In this document: in pieces, positions 11,204 to 19,370 of the stretch
Position numbering within the stretch: position 1 is the first letter of the stretch
Layout of the letters: the number at the start of each line of letters is the position of its first letter
Source of the DNA: Neoaliturus tenellus
Taxonomy: Eukaryota > Arthropoda > Insecta > Hemiptera > Cicadellidae
DNA: 64,000 bases
Assembly: GCA_030545055.2 (NCBI GenBank)
Contig: CM061534.1
Coordinates: forward strand, 28,408,058-28,472,057
Reading direction: 5' to 3'
The notes under the pieces: generated by a model
What the model was told of the DNA's origin: nothing
What the model saw: only the letters and a program-made list of their open reading frames with translations
Databases searched by the model: none
Position numbers and translations under genes: made by a program

Positions 11204-11926
11204 ATGTCATCGTATACAGTGTCACTGAGTGGAAATTCATCCACATTAAAAAGTACTCTATTCCCAGCATTGCGTTTATCCAAGGAAAGATTATGGGAAG
11301 CGGCATTACTTGATTTGACTACCTACAATTCAATTCCTAATGTTACAGAAGGAAAAAACAATTTACTACATTATTATGAAACTAAGGATGCTGCAGGAAA
11401 ATACTCAGAATTGAAAATAATTACATTTCCTACTGGAGCTTATGAAATTGATGATATAAACCAATTATTGCAGAAAAAACTCGGAGAAGATAATATCACA
11501 ATCAAAGGAAATAATAATACTTTAAAAGCAGAAATAACTTCAAAATTATATAGATGTCGGAATGAAAAACTCTATTGGCAGTTTACTTGGATTTACAGAT
11601 ACAAAAAAGAAATCTTAACTCCTGAAACTACTCATTCAGGTAATACAACTGTTACAATATTAAAAGTAAATAGTATTGATGTAACATGTAATATTATACA
11701 TGGATCATATAGAGAAGGAGTAAATCAGCATATTTTACATACATTTTATCCAACAGTTGCTCCAGGTTTTAAAATTGTTGAGAAGCCACAAAACTTGATA
11801 TACCTACCGTTAAACACCAGTTTCATTTCAGACATCGTACTGAACATATTGGATCAAGACGGTCATAGTGTTGACTTTAGAGGAGAAACAATTACTATAC
11901 GAATACACATCAGAGCGGCGACATAA
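11204..11926 (+). pseudogene. Penton-like minor capsid protein with an internal out-of-frame segment
   Basis: The open frame of 240 residues has the same length as the intact copy at 46413-47135 and matches it at both ends. In the middle (about 11547-11610) the frame reads an unrelated Arg/Lys-rich segment, while a neighbouring frame there reads SIGSLLGF, matching the conserved SIGDLLGF. Two compensating indels therefore replaced about 25 residues without closing the frame. Probably non-functional. Confidence 0.75.
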
Positions 11927-11934
11927 AAATCAAC

Positions 11935-12459
11935 ATGGGATTATCATTTAAACCACAACGGAAGAGTCGGGAGCTCAGTAGCTCCTCGACATTGGAAGAG
12001 TTAACATCAGACAACATTCGTTTTCTACAAAAGATTGGATTGAAACTTAACAACGATGGATATCCTGGATATATCTCAAGGACCGACATTCGACGAAACA
12101 CTATGGGAGAAGGAATATCACACACACAACCCTACACTTCATCAAAATTAAACAATAATGATGAAATAAGAATTCCCATTCAACAACAAGATATTTACAC
12201 ATTACCATGTGAAAGTTATTTGTACATCGAAGGAAGGGTATTAAAATTGGATGGAAAAACTGCTTCAACAGTTCCTTTTATAAATAACCCAATGGCATAT
12301 CTTTTTGATGAAATAAGATATGAGATATCAGGGGTGACAGTTGATTCAACAAAAAAGGTTGGTATAACAACTACATTAAAAGGATTAACATCATTAACAC
12401 CACATGAGAAGAATTCAATAGTCACTGCGGATGGGTTGCTCCTGATAAAGACACTATAA
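11935..12459 (+). pseudogene. Overlapping small ORF fused to the 5' part of the hexon-like capsid gene
   Basis: The frame starts with a protein like the small ORF at 47145 (FLQKIGLKLNNDGYPGY). In the complete element this frame closes after 75 codons and the capsid gene starts at an ATG in the next frame. Here that ATG is at 12056, but a single-base loss near 12140 (CCCTACAC against CCCTTACAC) puts the capsid sequence (NNNDEIRIPIQQQDIYTLP) into the small-ORF frame, and the fused frame then stops at 12459 after further damage. Confidence 0.75.
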
Positions 12460-13284
12460 CACCTGCTTCCAACGGTCATTTTGATTTTCATGTACCTTTA
12501 CGATTGCTTTTAGATTTGCTGAAGATTACAAAAGGGTTATAATAAATGTTAAACAAGAATTAGTATTACTCAGATCTTCAACTAATAAGGACTTAATACT
12601 TGCAGACCCTGCAACTACGGAAGATAAACTGGAATGGCAACTACAATTGGATAAAGTTGTTTGGAGAGTACCTCATGTAAGATTGGCTGATGAACATAGA
12701 ATCGTATTGTTAAGAAGTTAAAATCTGACCGTGACATTGTAATGCCATTCCGAAGTTGGGAATTTCATGAATACCCTACATTACCTCAAACAGAACGACA
12801 AACATGACCGTCAAAACATCAACTTACTTGGAACGTGCAAGGTACATAATACTCGGTTTTCAAACTAAGCGAAAAGATGTTATTACTGCAAATGCTGGTC
12901 AATTTGATCACTGTAAAATAAAGAATTGTAAAGTTTCTTAAACTCTCAATTCTTTCCATATGACAATTTAAATGTCATGTTTAGCAAAAAACGTTTTTCC
13001 ATTTTATATGATATGTATGCAAGATTTCAATCATCATATTATGGAAAGACTAATACACCACTATTATCACCTGATCAGTATTATTCCAAAGCTCCAATAA
13101 TTGTAATCGATTGTTCAAAACAAAATGAATCAGTAAAATCATCAAGTGTGGATATAAAAATTGAAATGGAATTGAAGAACCAGTAGCGGATGGAACTTCG
13201 GCATACTGTCTAATTCTACATGATAAAATAGTTACTTACACACCACTGACCGGAATAGTGAAGAATGTACTTAAGAATAATTAG
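12056..13284 (+). pseudogene. Hexon-like (double jelly-roll) major capsid protein, multiply frameshifted
   Basis: Similarity to the intact gene at 47269-48498 runs from the ATG at 12056 to the stop at 13282-13284, with frame changes near 12140, 12430, 12510, 12720, 12935 and 13170. Conserved patches include FDEIRYEISGVTVDSTKKVG and ILYDMYARFQSSYYGKT. Not expected to give a capsid. Confidence 0.8.
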
Positions 13285-13411
13285 TACAACTACTGCAAAA
13301 TATTGAGGTTAGAATTATCTTCCTCAATTTTAAGGTTAGAATTTTGTTTATAAAACACAAGTTGAAATAAACAATTATGTAATTGTATAAATTTCAAAAA
13401 TTTTACAAAAA

Positions 13412-13418
13412 TATAAAA
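13412..13418 (+). promoter_or_regulatory. TATA box of the 293-aa-gene homologue
   Basis: TATAAAA lies about 67 bp before the ATG at 13485, matching the arrangement at 48536 in the complete element. Confidence 0.5.
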
Positions 13419-13484
13419 GCAGGAAATTAACTAGTAGAAACTTCATTCTATCTTCAACCGTCGTTTGGGAAACATCGTTCGCAG

Positions 13485-14202
13485 ATGAATTCTACTAACG
13501 GAGAAGAAAATACACCTCTAATGGATGAAAATAGTTCTGATATAGAAAAGCAAGTTGACAAGAAATGGATGAATTCCTCAAGTTTAACAAACATAAGAAG
13601 AAAGAAGAAGAAGGAGAAGATGAAAAAGAAGTAAAAGAAAAAAGGTTGAAGTTAACATTACAACAAATATTTTAACAGAAGTATTTCTTCGAATTTTCTA
13701 CCCTATTGCTTCATGCATGACACAAAGTATATCTGTTGGAATTGTAAAATCATTGGATTATTCACCAATTGTTATGTTAAATCAAGGAAGTAAAATGGTT
13801 ATCTTTACTGAAACTTCTTGGGATTCTCTAATAAAACATTTACATCTTTTGGAATGTTATTTAACTAACAACACATTTGGAAAAAGAACAAGATTAAGTT
13901 TATTAGAATCAAATATTGAAGTTGATATAATCAAACATCGTGGGGGACAAGTTGTTCGCTTCAAAGATTTAACTAGACATGATGTAAAATTACATTTCAC
14001 TAAAGAAGAATTTTACACTTTAAGTTGTACTACCGGTCCTGTCACTAGATACTTAAAACAACTAGTATTTTCAAGTACAATAATTAAAGATTATCTAATC
14101 GATACATTGGACAGACAACCATTCATTCCAATTTTATATGGTCCAGTGGATACTTCAATTTTAATCGAATACCTCAAGACGTGGATATGTGGAGACAATT
14201 AA
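13485..14202 (+). pseudogene. Homologue of the conserved 293-aa protein, frameshifted
   Basis: The ATG at 13485 opens an acidic then Lys-rich stretch that stops near 13634. The main body continues in another frame (13717-14202: SISVGIVKSLDYSPIVMLNQ to GPVDTSILIEY), collinear with 48589-49470. The tail beyond 14202 is out of frame. Function unknown. Confidence 0.75.
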
Positions 14203-14302
14203 ACAACTATCACACCAATTTTAATATAAATGAAGAAGCGCAAGAAATAAAAGAAGAACAATCGTGTTTGTAATAACAGTCAGTTGTGGATGAGACTTCA
14301 TC

Positions 14303-14949
14303 ATGAACAAACGGGTTTCGTTTTCTACTGCATCACAGTTAATGGAAGTTAAAAGAGGTATAATTGAATTTCAAGCTTTTCGAGGGAATGATGGAAATTT
14401 CATTATTAAAGAATTAGTAATTTTGGATATGAACACATCTGTAATTTATCATTACTTGTTCAAACCTCCATTTCCATTCAATAAACTAACAACTAAAGCG
14501 AAAGTTACAAACAAATGGTTAAACAAACATTTCATAACTTAAAATGGGATGAAGGTTTTATTCATTATAACATGATGCGCATATTATGAATCATTATTGT
14601 AAAGAGTTTAAAACTATCTACACAGAGGATTGGAAAAAGCACATTGGATACAATCATTTACAAGCAATGAAGTGATAAATGCAATATAGATAGAGATTTC
14701 CAATGCTACTTTAATGAACTTTGTATTTCATCAAAAAGTTTTAAACATCGAAGGTCACAGTGTGCTTTGAAGAATGCCTACCGCTTGAATAATTTCCTTC
14801 AACAAAGTGGTGGGGGTAGCATCAGTGGTGGGGGTAGTGTCAGTAGTGGGGGTATTCTCGATAATAAAAGTGAGAGCGCTACCATGACACAGCATGAGTA
14901 TTACTCGAACCTCCGAAGAGACAACATCTCCAACGGATATTCTTATTAA
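14303..14949 (+). pseudogene. Homologue of the conserved 216-aa protein, frameshifted
   Basis: The first 79 codons (MNKRVSFSTASQ, GIIEFQAFRGNDGNFIIKEL) match the start of 49636-50286. The middle is frameshifted. The end (KNAYRLNNFLQQSGGG to HEYYSNLRRDNISNGYSY) is again recognisable. The Gly-rich tail is encoded by three GTGGGGGTA-type blocks (about 14808-14855) that resemble the element's promoter module. Confidence 0.75.
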
Positions 14950-14980
14950 CAAGAAGATTAGCATCAGCAAAAACATTAAG

Positions 14981-15338
14981 ATGGCATCAAACAACTTACT
15001 TCAAAATTTAGTTGAACAATTCAACGCTCATTCAAAATCAACAATCCTACCTACAAAAAAATGTTCCGAGCTGAAAGAAGAAAACACTACATCATTCATA
15101 CAATAAAGAAGATGGAAACTTCAGTAGGTGATGCTATAAATTGCACATTAAGCGAGGCACCTTATACATTGGTGATGAAGCAAAATTTCAAATCTTCCTA
15201 CCAAACGCGTTCGTACAACTACTACAAAATGAAGATCTTCGTATAATTCAACCCGGCGCACTCTATTTGGTATCACATGGACCAAGTGGAAACAATTCTA
15301 CTGAACTTACAATTCATGTAACACCTACTACTGATTAG
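14981..15338 (+). pseudogene. Homologue of the conserved 120-aa protein, frameshifted
   Basis: It starts MASNNLLQNLVEQFNAHSKS and matches 50294-50656, but the frame closes after 41 codons. Later parts (VQLLQNEDLRIIQPGALYLV in another frame) stay recognisable to the stop at 15338. At least two indels. Confidence 0.8.
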
Positions 15339-15400
15339 TTTGTACATAAGATTGTAAATATTTCTTTGTATTTGTTTCTCAATAAATATGATATAAACCT

Positions 15401-15457
15401 AAAAAAAAAAGCAACATATTGTAATGTGTTTGTACATTACAATATGTTGCTTTTTTT
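15401..15457. terminator. Perfect hairpin with A/T-run flanks
   Basis: A 17-bp perfect stem (15411-15427 with 15434-15450, 6-nt loop) is extended by an A run on the left and a T run on the right. It follows the 120-aa pseudogene and its AATAAA. The complete element has an equivalent hairpin at 50723-50780 whose arm sequence differs but pairs perfectly. Confidence 0.7.
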
Positions 15458-15471
15458 AAAATTCCACGGGA

Positions 15472-15480
15472 TGACCTTGA
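15472..15480 (+). promoter_or_regulatory. TGACCTTGA site upstream of the 86-aa gene
   Basis: TGACCTTGA directly follows the hairpin and TTTAAAATTCCACGGGA, 122 bp upstream of the ATG at 15594. No CCCCCACCAC block follows here. Confidence 0.5.
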
Positions 15481-15593
15481 CCCAATTTTGTGTGATAATA
15501 AAAGTGAAAATCAACTTGTTAAATTCATCAGTCTACGACTACCTTTCGTACCGTACACATCTCACTCTCTATCACTAAATACAAAACTTCAAC

Positions 15594-15854
15594 ATGTCCC
15601 TAAAGGTTAAGTGTGCATCTTATGATACCAACACCATAACTACTTTTGAACAACTTGAAGATTTAACTAACGAAATGCGAGTTTTACTTACCGGTGGTTA
15701 TCACTTAACTGTTGATGTTAGTGCTACTAATACAAGGATGTTCACTAAAACAAAATATTGCGATGATGAAATATTTTTTTCTACACAACCTACAACTTCT
15801 TCATCGCCAGCTGGTCAACATAACGTCAAGTTCCAGAAGTATTACCAATGTTGA
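15594..15854 (+). CDS. Small-protein family member (86 aa)
   Basis: The product starts MSLKVKCASYDTNTITTFEQ, close to the two tandem genes at 50955 and 51449 (MSLNVSCASYEEVTIKTQQE). It shows the family pattern: strand, helix (EQLEDLTNEMRVLLTG), strand (YHLTVDVSA), then a Ser/Thr-rich tail. The frame is intact although most larger genes of this element are not. Function unknown. Confidence 0.75.
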   Translation: MSLKVKCASYDTNTITTFEQLEDLTNEMRVLLTGGYHLTVDVSATNTRMFTKTKYCDDEIFFSTQPTTSSSPAGQHNVKFQKYYQC

Positions 15855-15985
15855 ATAACTTTTAATAAATAAAATTACAACTAAGGAATCACGTGATCAA
15901 TATCAAGTTCATAAAAAGGATGTAACAGTTTAATACATAATCATTCGCTTCTCAGCTCTCGCCACAACAAGATCTATTCTACAAA

Positions 15986-16216
15986 ATGTTATACAGAATG
16001 ATGATTGAACTTGATGGGAAAATCTATGGAAAGGATTATAACACTGTTGAACAAATGACTCAAGATTTAGATGTATTAACTAAAGAAGGATATCAAGCTA
16101 AATTAATTTTAAAATTTCCTGAAGTACATCCACTATCAACAGAAGAACTTATTGCTATGGCTAAGGCGGAGAGAGAAAAAAAGTCTGAAGAAAACAAACA
16201 GAAACAAACTTCCTAA
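15986..16216 (+). CDS. Small-protein family member (76 aa), copy B
   Basis: Intact frame encoding MLYRMMIELDGKIYGKDYN, a helix (TVEQMTQDLDVLTKE), a strand GYQAKLILKF and a Lys/Glu-rich tail; three residues differ from copy A at 10036-10266. The upstream spacer has CACGTGAT but no TGACCTTGA. Function unknown. Confidence 0.75.
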   Translation: MLYRMMIELDGKIYGKDYNTVEQMTQDLDVLTKEGYQAKLILKFPEVHPLSTEELIAMAKAEREKKSEENKQKQTS

Positions 16217-16269
16217 ATTTCAATAATCCTTACACTTGTAAGGTATAATTTTTTAAAACTCCATTTGAA

Positions 16270-16298
16270 TGACCTTGAAATTACCCCTACCACTTTTC
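16270..16298 (+). promoter_or_regulatory. Promoter module upstream of the Cys-rich gene
   Basis: TGACCTTGAAATTACCCCTACCACTT, the standard module (nuclear-receptor-type site plus C-rich box), lies 97 bp before the ATG at 16367, just after a short palindrome TTACACTTGTAA and a T run. Confidence 0.6.
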
Positions 16299-16366
16299 AT
16301 AGTACATAAAACTCGCTATTCATCACTATACAATCTTATTCTTTCACTAGACTCCGCAGCGTCAAC

Positions 16367-16723
16367 ATGGAAGAGCAAAAATACAAGTACAAACCTCGTT
16401 ACTGTTGTGAACAACAGTGTACAGATTTAGGACCAATGATGGTGGATGGGTTAGCTTGTACTAAATGTGAATTCTTCGGATCTTGTTATTGCAAATGTAA
16501 AACAAAACAACTACCGCCACCGGAATTGCGAACTTTCAAATTTTACAAATCAAGATATTTTCATACATGTTGTCCTCAAAGATGTTTCAAATTTCACCCT
16601 CTAGATCTTGCTCATTGTCAACGCACCAAGTCTCATCAAGATGATTTTTGTACACATATGATAAAAAGATGTAAATACAGATCAGATTGGTATTCCGATC
16701 CTGTAGAACCATCAAATGTATAA
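16367..16723 (+). CDS. Cysteine-rich small protein (118 aa), copy B
   Basis: Same protein as at 9529-9885 apart from one residue: clustered cysteines (YCCEQQC, CTKCEFFGSCYCKCK, CCPQRC, FCTHMIKRC) suggest metal binding. The near-perfect protein match contrasts with the divergence of the gene 500 bp downstream. Absent from the complete element. Unknown function; intracellular zinc-binding or secreted disulphide-rich protein are both possible, and no signal peptide is visible. Confidence 0.8.
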   Translation: MEEQKYKYKPRYCCEQQCTDLGPMMVDGLACTKCEFFGSCYCKCKTKQLPPPELRTFKFYKSRYFHTCCPQRCFKFHPLDLAHCQRTKSHQDDFCTHMIKRCKYRSDWYSDPVEPSNV

Positions 16724-16760
16724 TTTCAGTTTTACACTCTTTTTTAAAACTTCAATTGGA

Positions 16761-16787
16761 TGACCTTGAGATTTCCCCCACCATTAG
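16761..16787 (+). promoter_or_regulatory. Promoter module upstream of the broken 98-aa gene copy
   Basis: TGACCTTGAGATTTCCCCCACCA, 82 bp upstream of the ATG at 16843. It is preceded by TTTTTTAAAAC, the sequence that commonly precedes the module. Confidence 0.6.
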
Positions 16788-16842
16788 TTCTAATTTTTAT
16801 ATAATATTAAATCATTCCACTTCCAACACTCTAACTAACAAC

Positions 16843-17141
16843 ATGGAAGGAAAATTTATCAAGTTTGAACATATAATAACTGACAGGGAGGAGATGGAAG
16901 AATTGTTTCAAAACTTACTTTGTCATTGACGAATATCCTATAAGATGGTTCAGAATTGTAGTTCAATATTTAAATCCTGGAGAATTGTTTTCTTCATCGA
17001 GTAAAGAGGATGAAACAACTACTTCGGTTCAAATAATTGAATTAAAAGACGAAGAAGAAGAACTAAACGTTTTATTCAATCATAAGCTCAAGGTCCCCAA
17101 TATAGAAGCCCCCTCCCTAGAAAGCCCCCCTCCCTAAACAC
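16843..17141 (+). pseudogene. Small-protein family member, 2-base deletion
   Basis: It starts MEGKFIKFEHIITDREEM and is about 97 percent identical in nucleotides to the intact copy at 9113-9409. A 2-base loss (ACTTTGTCATTG against ACTTTCTATCATTG) closes the frame at 16929. The remainder is readable in another frame to about 17138. Confidence 0.75.
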
Positions 17142-17158
17142 CTGCTCAAGGTCGCCAT

Positions 17159-17166
17159 TATATAAG
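17159..17166 (+). promoter_or_regulatory. TATA box in a C-rich promoter
   Basis: TATATAAG within repeated GCCCCCTCCCTAG blocks (17107-17180), about 50 bp upstream of the ATG at 17215. The related motif TCAAGGTCG lies just before it in the opposite orientation. Confidence 0.55.
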
Positions 17167-17214
17167 CCCCCTTCCCTAGGCGCTAATCCTCATTCGATTG
17201 CCAACTCTCTAACG

Positions 17215-17490
17215 ATGAACACTTCTCCATTGGCACGAATGAATGCTAGTTTTGAAATAAACTCAAAAGATGATTTACAAGAAATATTTAATGCTTTAAA
17301 TGAAATTATAGATAAATTTAACGCTATTACAATGAATTTGGAAATAACTTACGCTTGTCCTATTTGTAATAAGGTTGAAAGTTCTGATGAAGACAGTTTA
17401 CTAAATACTACTCCTCTTACCCCTCTACAGTCGGACACAACTTCTGAAGCAAATGATGAGCAACATCTTTCCCCCACCGCTTCTATGTAA
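17215..17490 (+). CDS. Small-protein family member with CPIC pair (91 aa)
   Basis: Intact frame: FEINSKDDLQEIFNALNEII (strand and helix), MNLEITY (strand), CPIC, then an acidic Thr/Ser-rich tail. It is the most diverged gene between copies A and B (about 26 substitutions and a 3-residue indel against 8770-9036) while keeping its length and frame. Function unknown. Confidence 0.7.
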   Translation: MNTSPLARMNASFEINSKDDLQEIFNALNEIIDKFNAITMNLEITYACPICNKVESSDEDSLLNTTPLTPLQSDTTSEANDEQHLSPTASM

Positions 17491-17612
17491 CAACGCTCTT
17501 TCCCCCCACCACTTCTTTATTTAACCGACATTTCCCTCTTTTAACTATCATTCCATCCTCGCCTCTTCAACTATCAACATCGCTTCTTTCAAAATTTCAA
17601 AAAAACACAAAC

Positions 17613-17858
17613 ATGATGGATATGATGGATGAAGTTCCATTTGTAACAAGGATGGAAGAGGATAAATTGAAATTGGAAATCAAACGATTGGAAATGGAAC
17701 GGGAAAACCAACTCGAGATGTTACGTTTGTTCAAACTTTTTAAATACATCATCTGGGGACTCTGCGTTTACCTTCTCATCGTCGTCGGTGTTTGTGTTTA
17801 CAACTCTGTAGTTCATAACAAAACTTCAACTTGTTTAAACACTGCTGTCACACATTGA
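17613..17858 (+). CDS. Small single-pass membrane protein with coiled coil (81 aa), copy B
   Basis: MMDMMDEVPF start, charged helix EEDKLKLEIKRLEMERENQ, hydrophobic segment from IIWGLCVYLL, short tail. About 90 percent identical to 8402-8647. A CCCCCCACCACTTC block lies about 110 bp upstream (17501-17515), without a TGACCTTGA site. Probably membrane-anchored; role unknown. Confidence 0.75.
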   Translation: MMDMMDEVPFVTRMEEDKLKLEIKRLEMERENQLEMLRLFKLFKYIIWGLCVYLLIVVGVCVYNSVVHNKTSTCLNTAVTH

Positions 17859-17901
17859 TTGTATGTTTTTCACAAATAAAATTCACAAACCTAATTCTAT
17901 A

Positions 17902-17967
17902 CCTATCCCGCTATCGCCGGAGTTAGTTCCACTCTCCGAACTATTACTCCGGTGGTAGCAGGATAGG
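17902..17967. terminator. Imperfect 66-bp hairpin
   Basis: Arms of about 22 bp, beginning CCTATCC and ending GGATAGG, flank a loop of about 20 nt; a T run follows. Downstream of the membrane-protein gene. The CCTATC arm start is shared with hairpins at 8305 and 51290. Confidence 0.55.
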
Positions 17968-17989
17968 GTTTTTTAAAACTTACTCTGGA

Positions 17990-17998
17990 TGACCTTGA
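17990..17998 (+). promoter_or_regulatory. Orphan outward-facing TGACCTTGA site
   Basis: The site sits 188 bp from the element end and points toward host DNA; no ATG-initiated gene follows inside the element. It is the mirror of 8274-8282. Confidence 0.45.
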
Positions 17999-18145
17999 CA
18001 TACTTTCCATAACCCAATTGTCAAGTTGAATTTCAAATTTCAAATAACATCTCCTCCCCCACCGGAAGCTATATGGCATGGCATATGGCGGCAGCGACTG
18101 ATTTGGCAGCTGGCCGATGGCAGCTGGCCGGCAGCGGCTGGCAAG

Positions 18146-18184
18146 TGGCACGACTTCCGTTTTGAAAGTAACCAAACCCCACTA

Positions 18185-18186
<2 letters not shown>
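18146..18186 (-). repeat. Terminal inverted repeat of half B
   Basis: Reverse complement begins AGTAGTGGGGTTTGGTTACTTT and matches 8081-8121. Inside it lie overlapping GGCAGCTGGCC blocks (18110-18140). Confidence 0.75.

Positions 18187-18214
<28 letters not shown>
18187..18214. repeat. (TA)n microsatellite
   Basis: About 14 TA units directly abut the Polinton end, so the insertion fell in or beside the repeat, or a duplicated TATATA target is hidden in it. Confidence 0.9.
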
Positions 18215-18217
<3 letters not shown>

Positions 18218-18961
18218 TCGGCTTTGATATTTTGAAAGATATAAGTGACTTTCAACTTAAAACGTTATATCATTACGAAATATATGTCTCTGAGAGCTTA
18301 CTTGAAATTTACAAATAATAAAAGCCAAAATATTTATTAGGTGAATATAAAAAATATATAATGAATAATGCTCACAATATAAATTAATAAATACTACAAT
18401 AAGCTATAAAAAGATTGTTCTACCGATTATGCTATTTAACTTTATTATTCAGAAAAATCAAAAACAATTTGTCGATGAAACTAATCCTTTCTCGTTTTCC
18501 ATTTAGTCGATGAGTGTTTTAACTCTACCGCATTCGAATAAAGCCAATATGCTTCATAATTTAAAACAAATACCGTCATCCGTTTGCAAACCACACATAA
18601 AACTCAAACCAGAAATGAGTGTTTCACTCTACTCTAATAGATTGCATAGTGCTCTAAAATAGTTTTAAATCCTCTCTCAATTAGTAATTTATTATACTAT
18701 TAAAAATTTTCATCTCAAATCCAAAGACTTATCTCTTCGGGTTTTTTTTATAAAGAAATCATTCCATATGGGCGAGATTTTTTTGGATTATAGAATTACT
18801 AGTTTGGGACTGTGTACATCAGTCTCTTACCCTCAAAGACCGAACATTTTTATATACTATAATTTGGTCATTTTACCAATCAAGAATGTGGTGTTGGTGG
18901 GGGGAATTGATTGAAAAACAAAATTTAACACCAAACTATGAAGCCTTAGTATTTGTCTTCA
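18215..18961. other. AT-rich host DNA, nothing recognised
   Basis: No convincing frame, RNA gene or repeat seen. AT-rich unique sequence. Confidence 0.6.
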
Positions 18962-19370
18962 CGGCTATTTCAAGTTGTTCCTGAACCGGATGGGCAAGAC
19001 CGGTTCACAGAATTGCATCTCCTGCCCGGGGGTTCCCGACGACGCGGAACACACCTTCTTCCGTTGTGCGCGTAGGGAAAGGCCCCACCTGGTGGCCTGG
19101 ACACGTTCCTTGAAAAGATTATGGAGGACGGGATGGACTGGGATTGTGTGTCCAGGACATCCTCTTGACCACGAAGTGGCTGGATGAGGAGCAAGCCTCG
19201 CCGGCGTAAGCCAAATTTTATGCCTAGCGTCAGGCAATGCAATAAATAATTCCAGGTTATAATTTAAAAAAAGTAGTAGAGTTTTTGCAGTAAGTAAACC
19301 CTTTTTTTTAAGAGTACCACACTACAGTCTGGCCACCTGTGCGTAATTCTATTTTCCCTACCTTTTCCTG
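18962..19370 (+). mobile_element. 3' end of a non-LTR retrotransposon
   Basis: The frame from about 18962 reads the C-terminal cysteine/histidine region of I/R1-type reverse transcriptases (MGKTGSQNCISCPGVPDD, AEHTFFRCAR). It ends in frame at 19187 and is followed by a 3' untranslated region with CCACACTACAGTCTGGCCACCTGT. Both the coding end and this tail recur at 29740-30420. 5'-truncated, dead copy. Confidence 0.8.

Larger units (their letters stand above)
10588..18186 (+). mobile_element. Polinton/Maverick right half B (capsid module and accessory end)
   Basis: Gene order (phospholipase A2 protein, protease, penton, hexon, three unknowns, small genes) is collinear with 45800-52300 of the complete element, and the products are clearly related. 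Most larger genes carry frameshifts, while most small genes near the end are open. The end CACTACT at 18180-18186 is the complement of the AGTAGTG terminus. It is followed by a (TA)n tract. The left half lies in or beyond the gap. Confidence 0.92.

Noticed and set aside
18026..18235. 69-codon frame running out of the Polinton into (TA)n
   Set aside because: No ATG start and it reads through the terminal repeat and microsatellite.
18965..19242. Two 90-codon minus-strand frames
   Set aside because: Shadows of the plus-strand reverse-transcriptase C-terminus.
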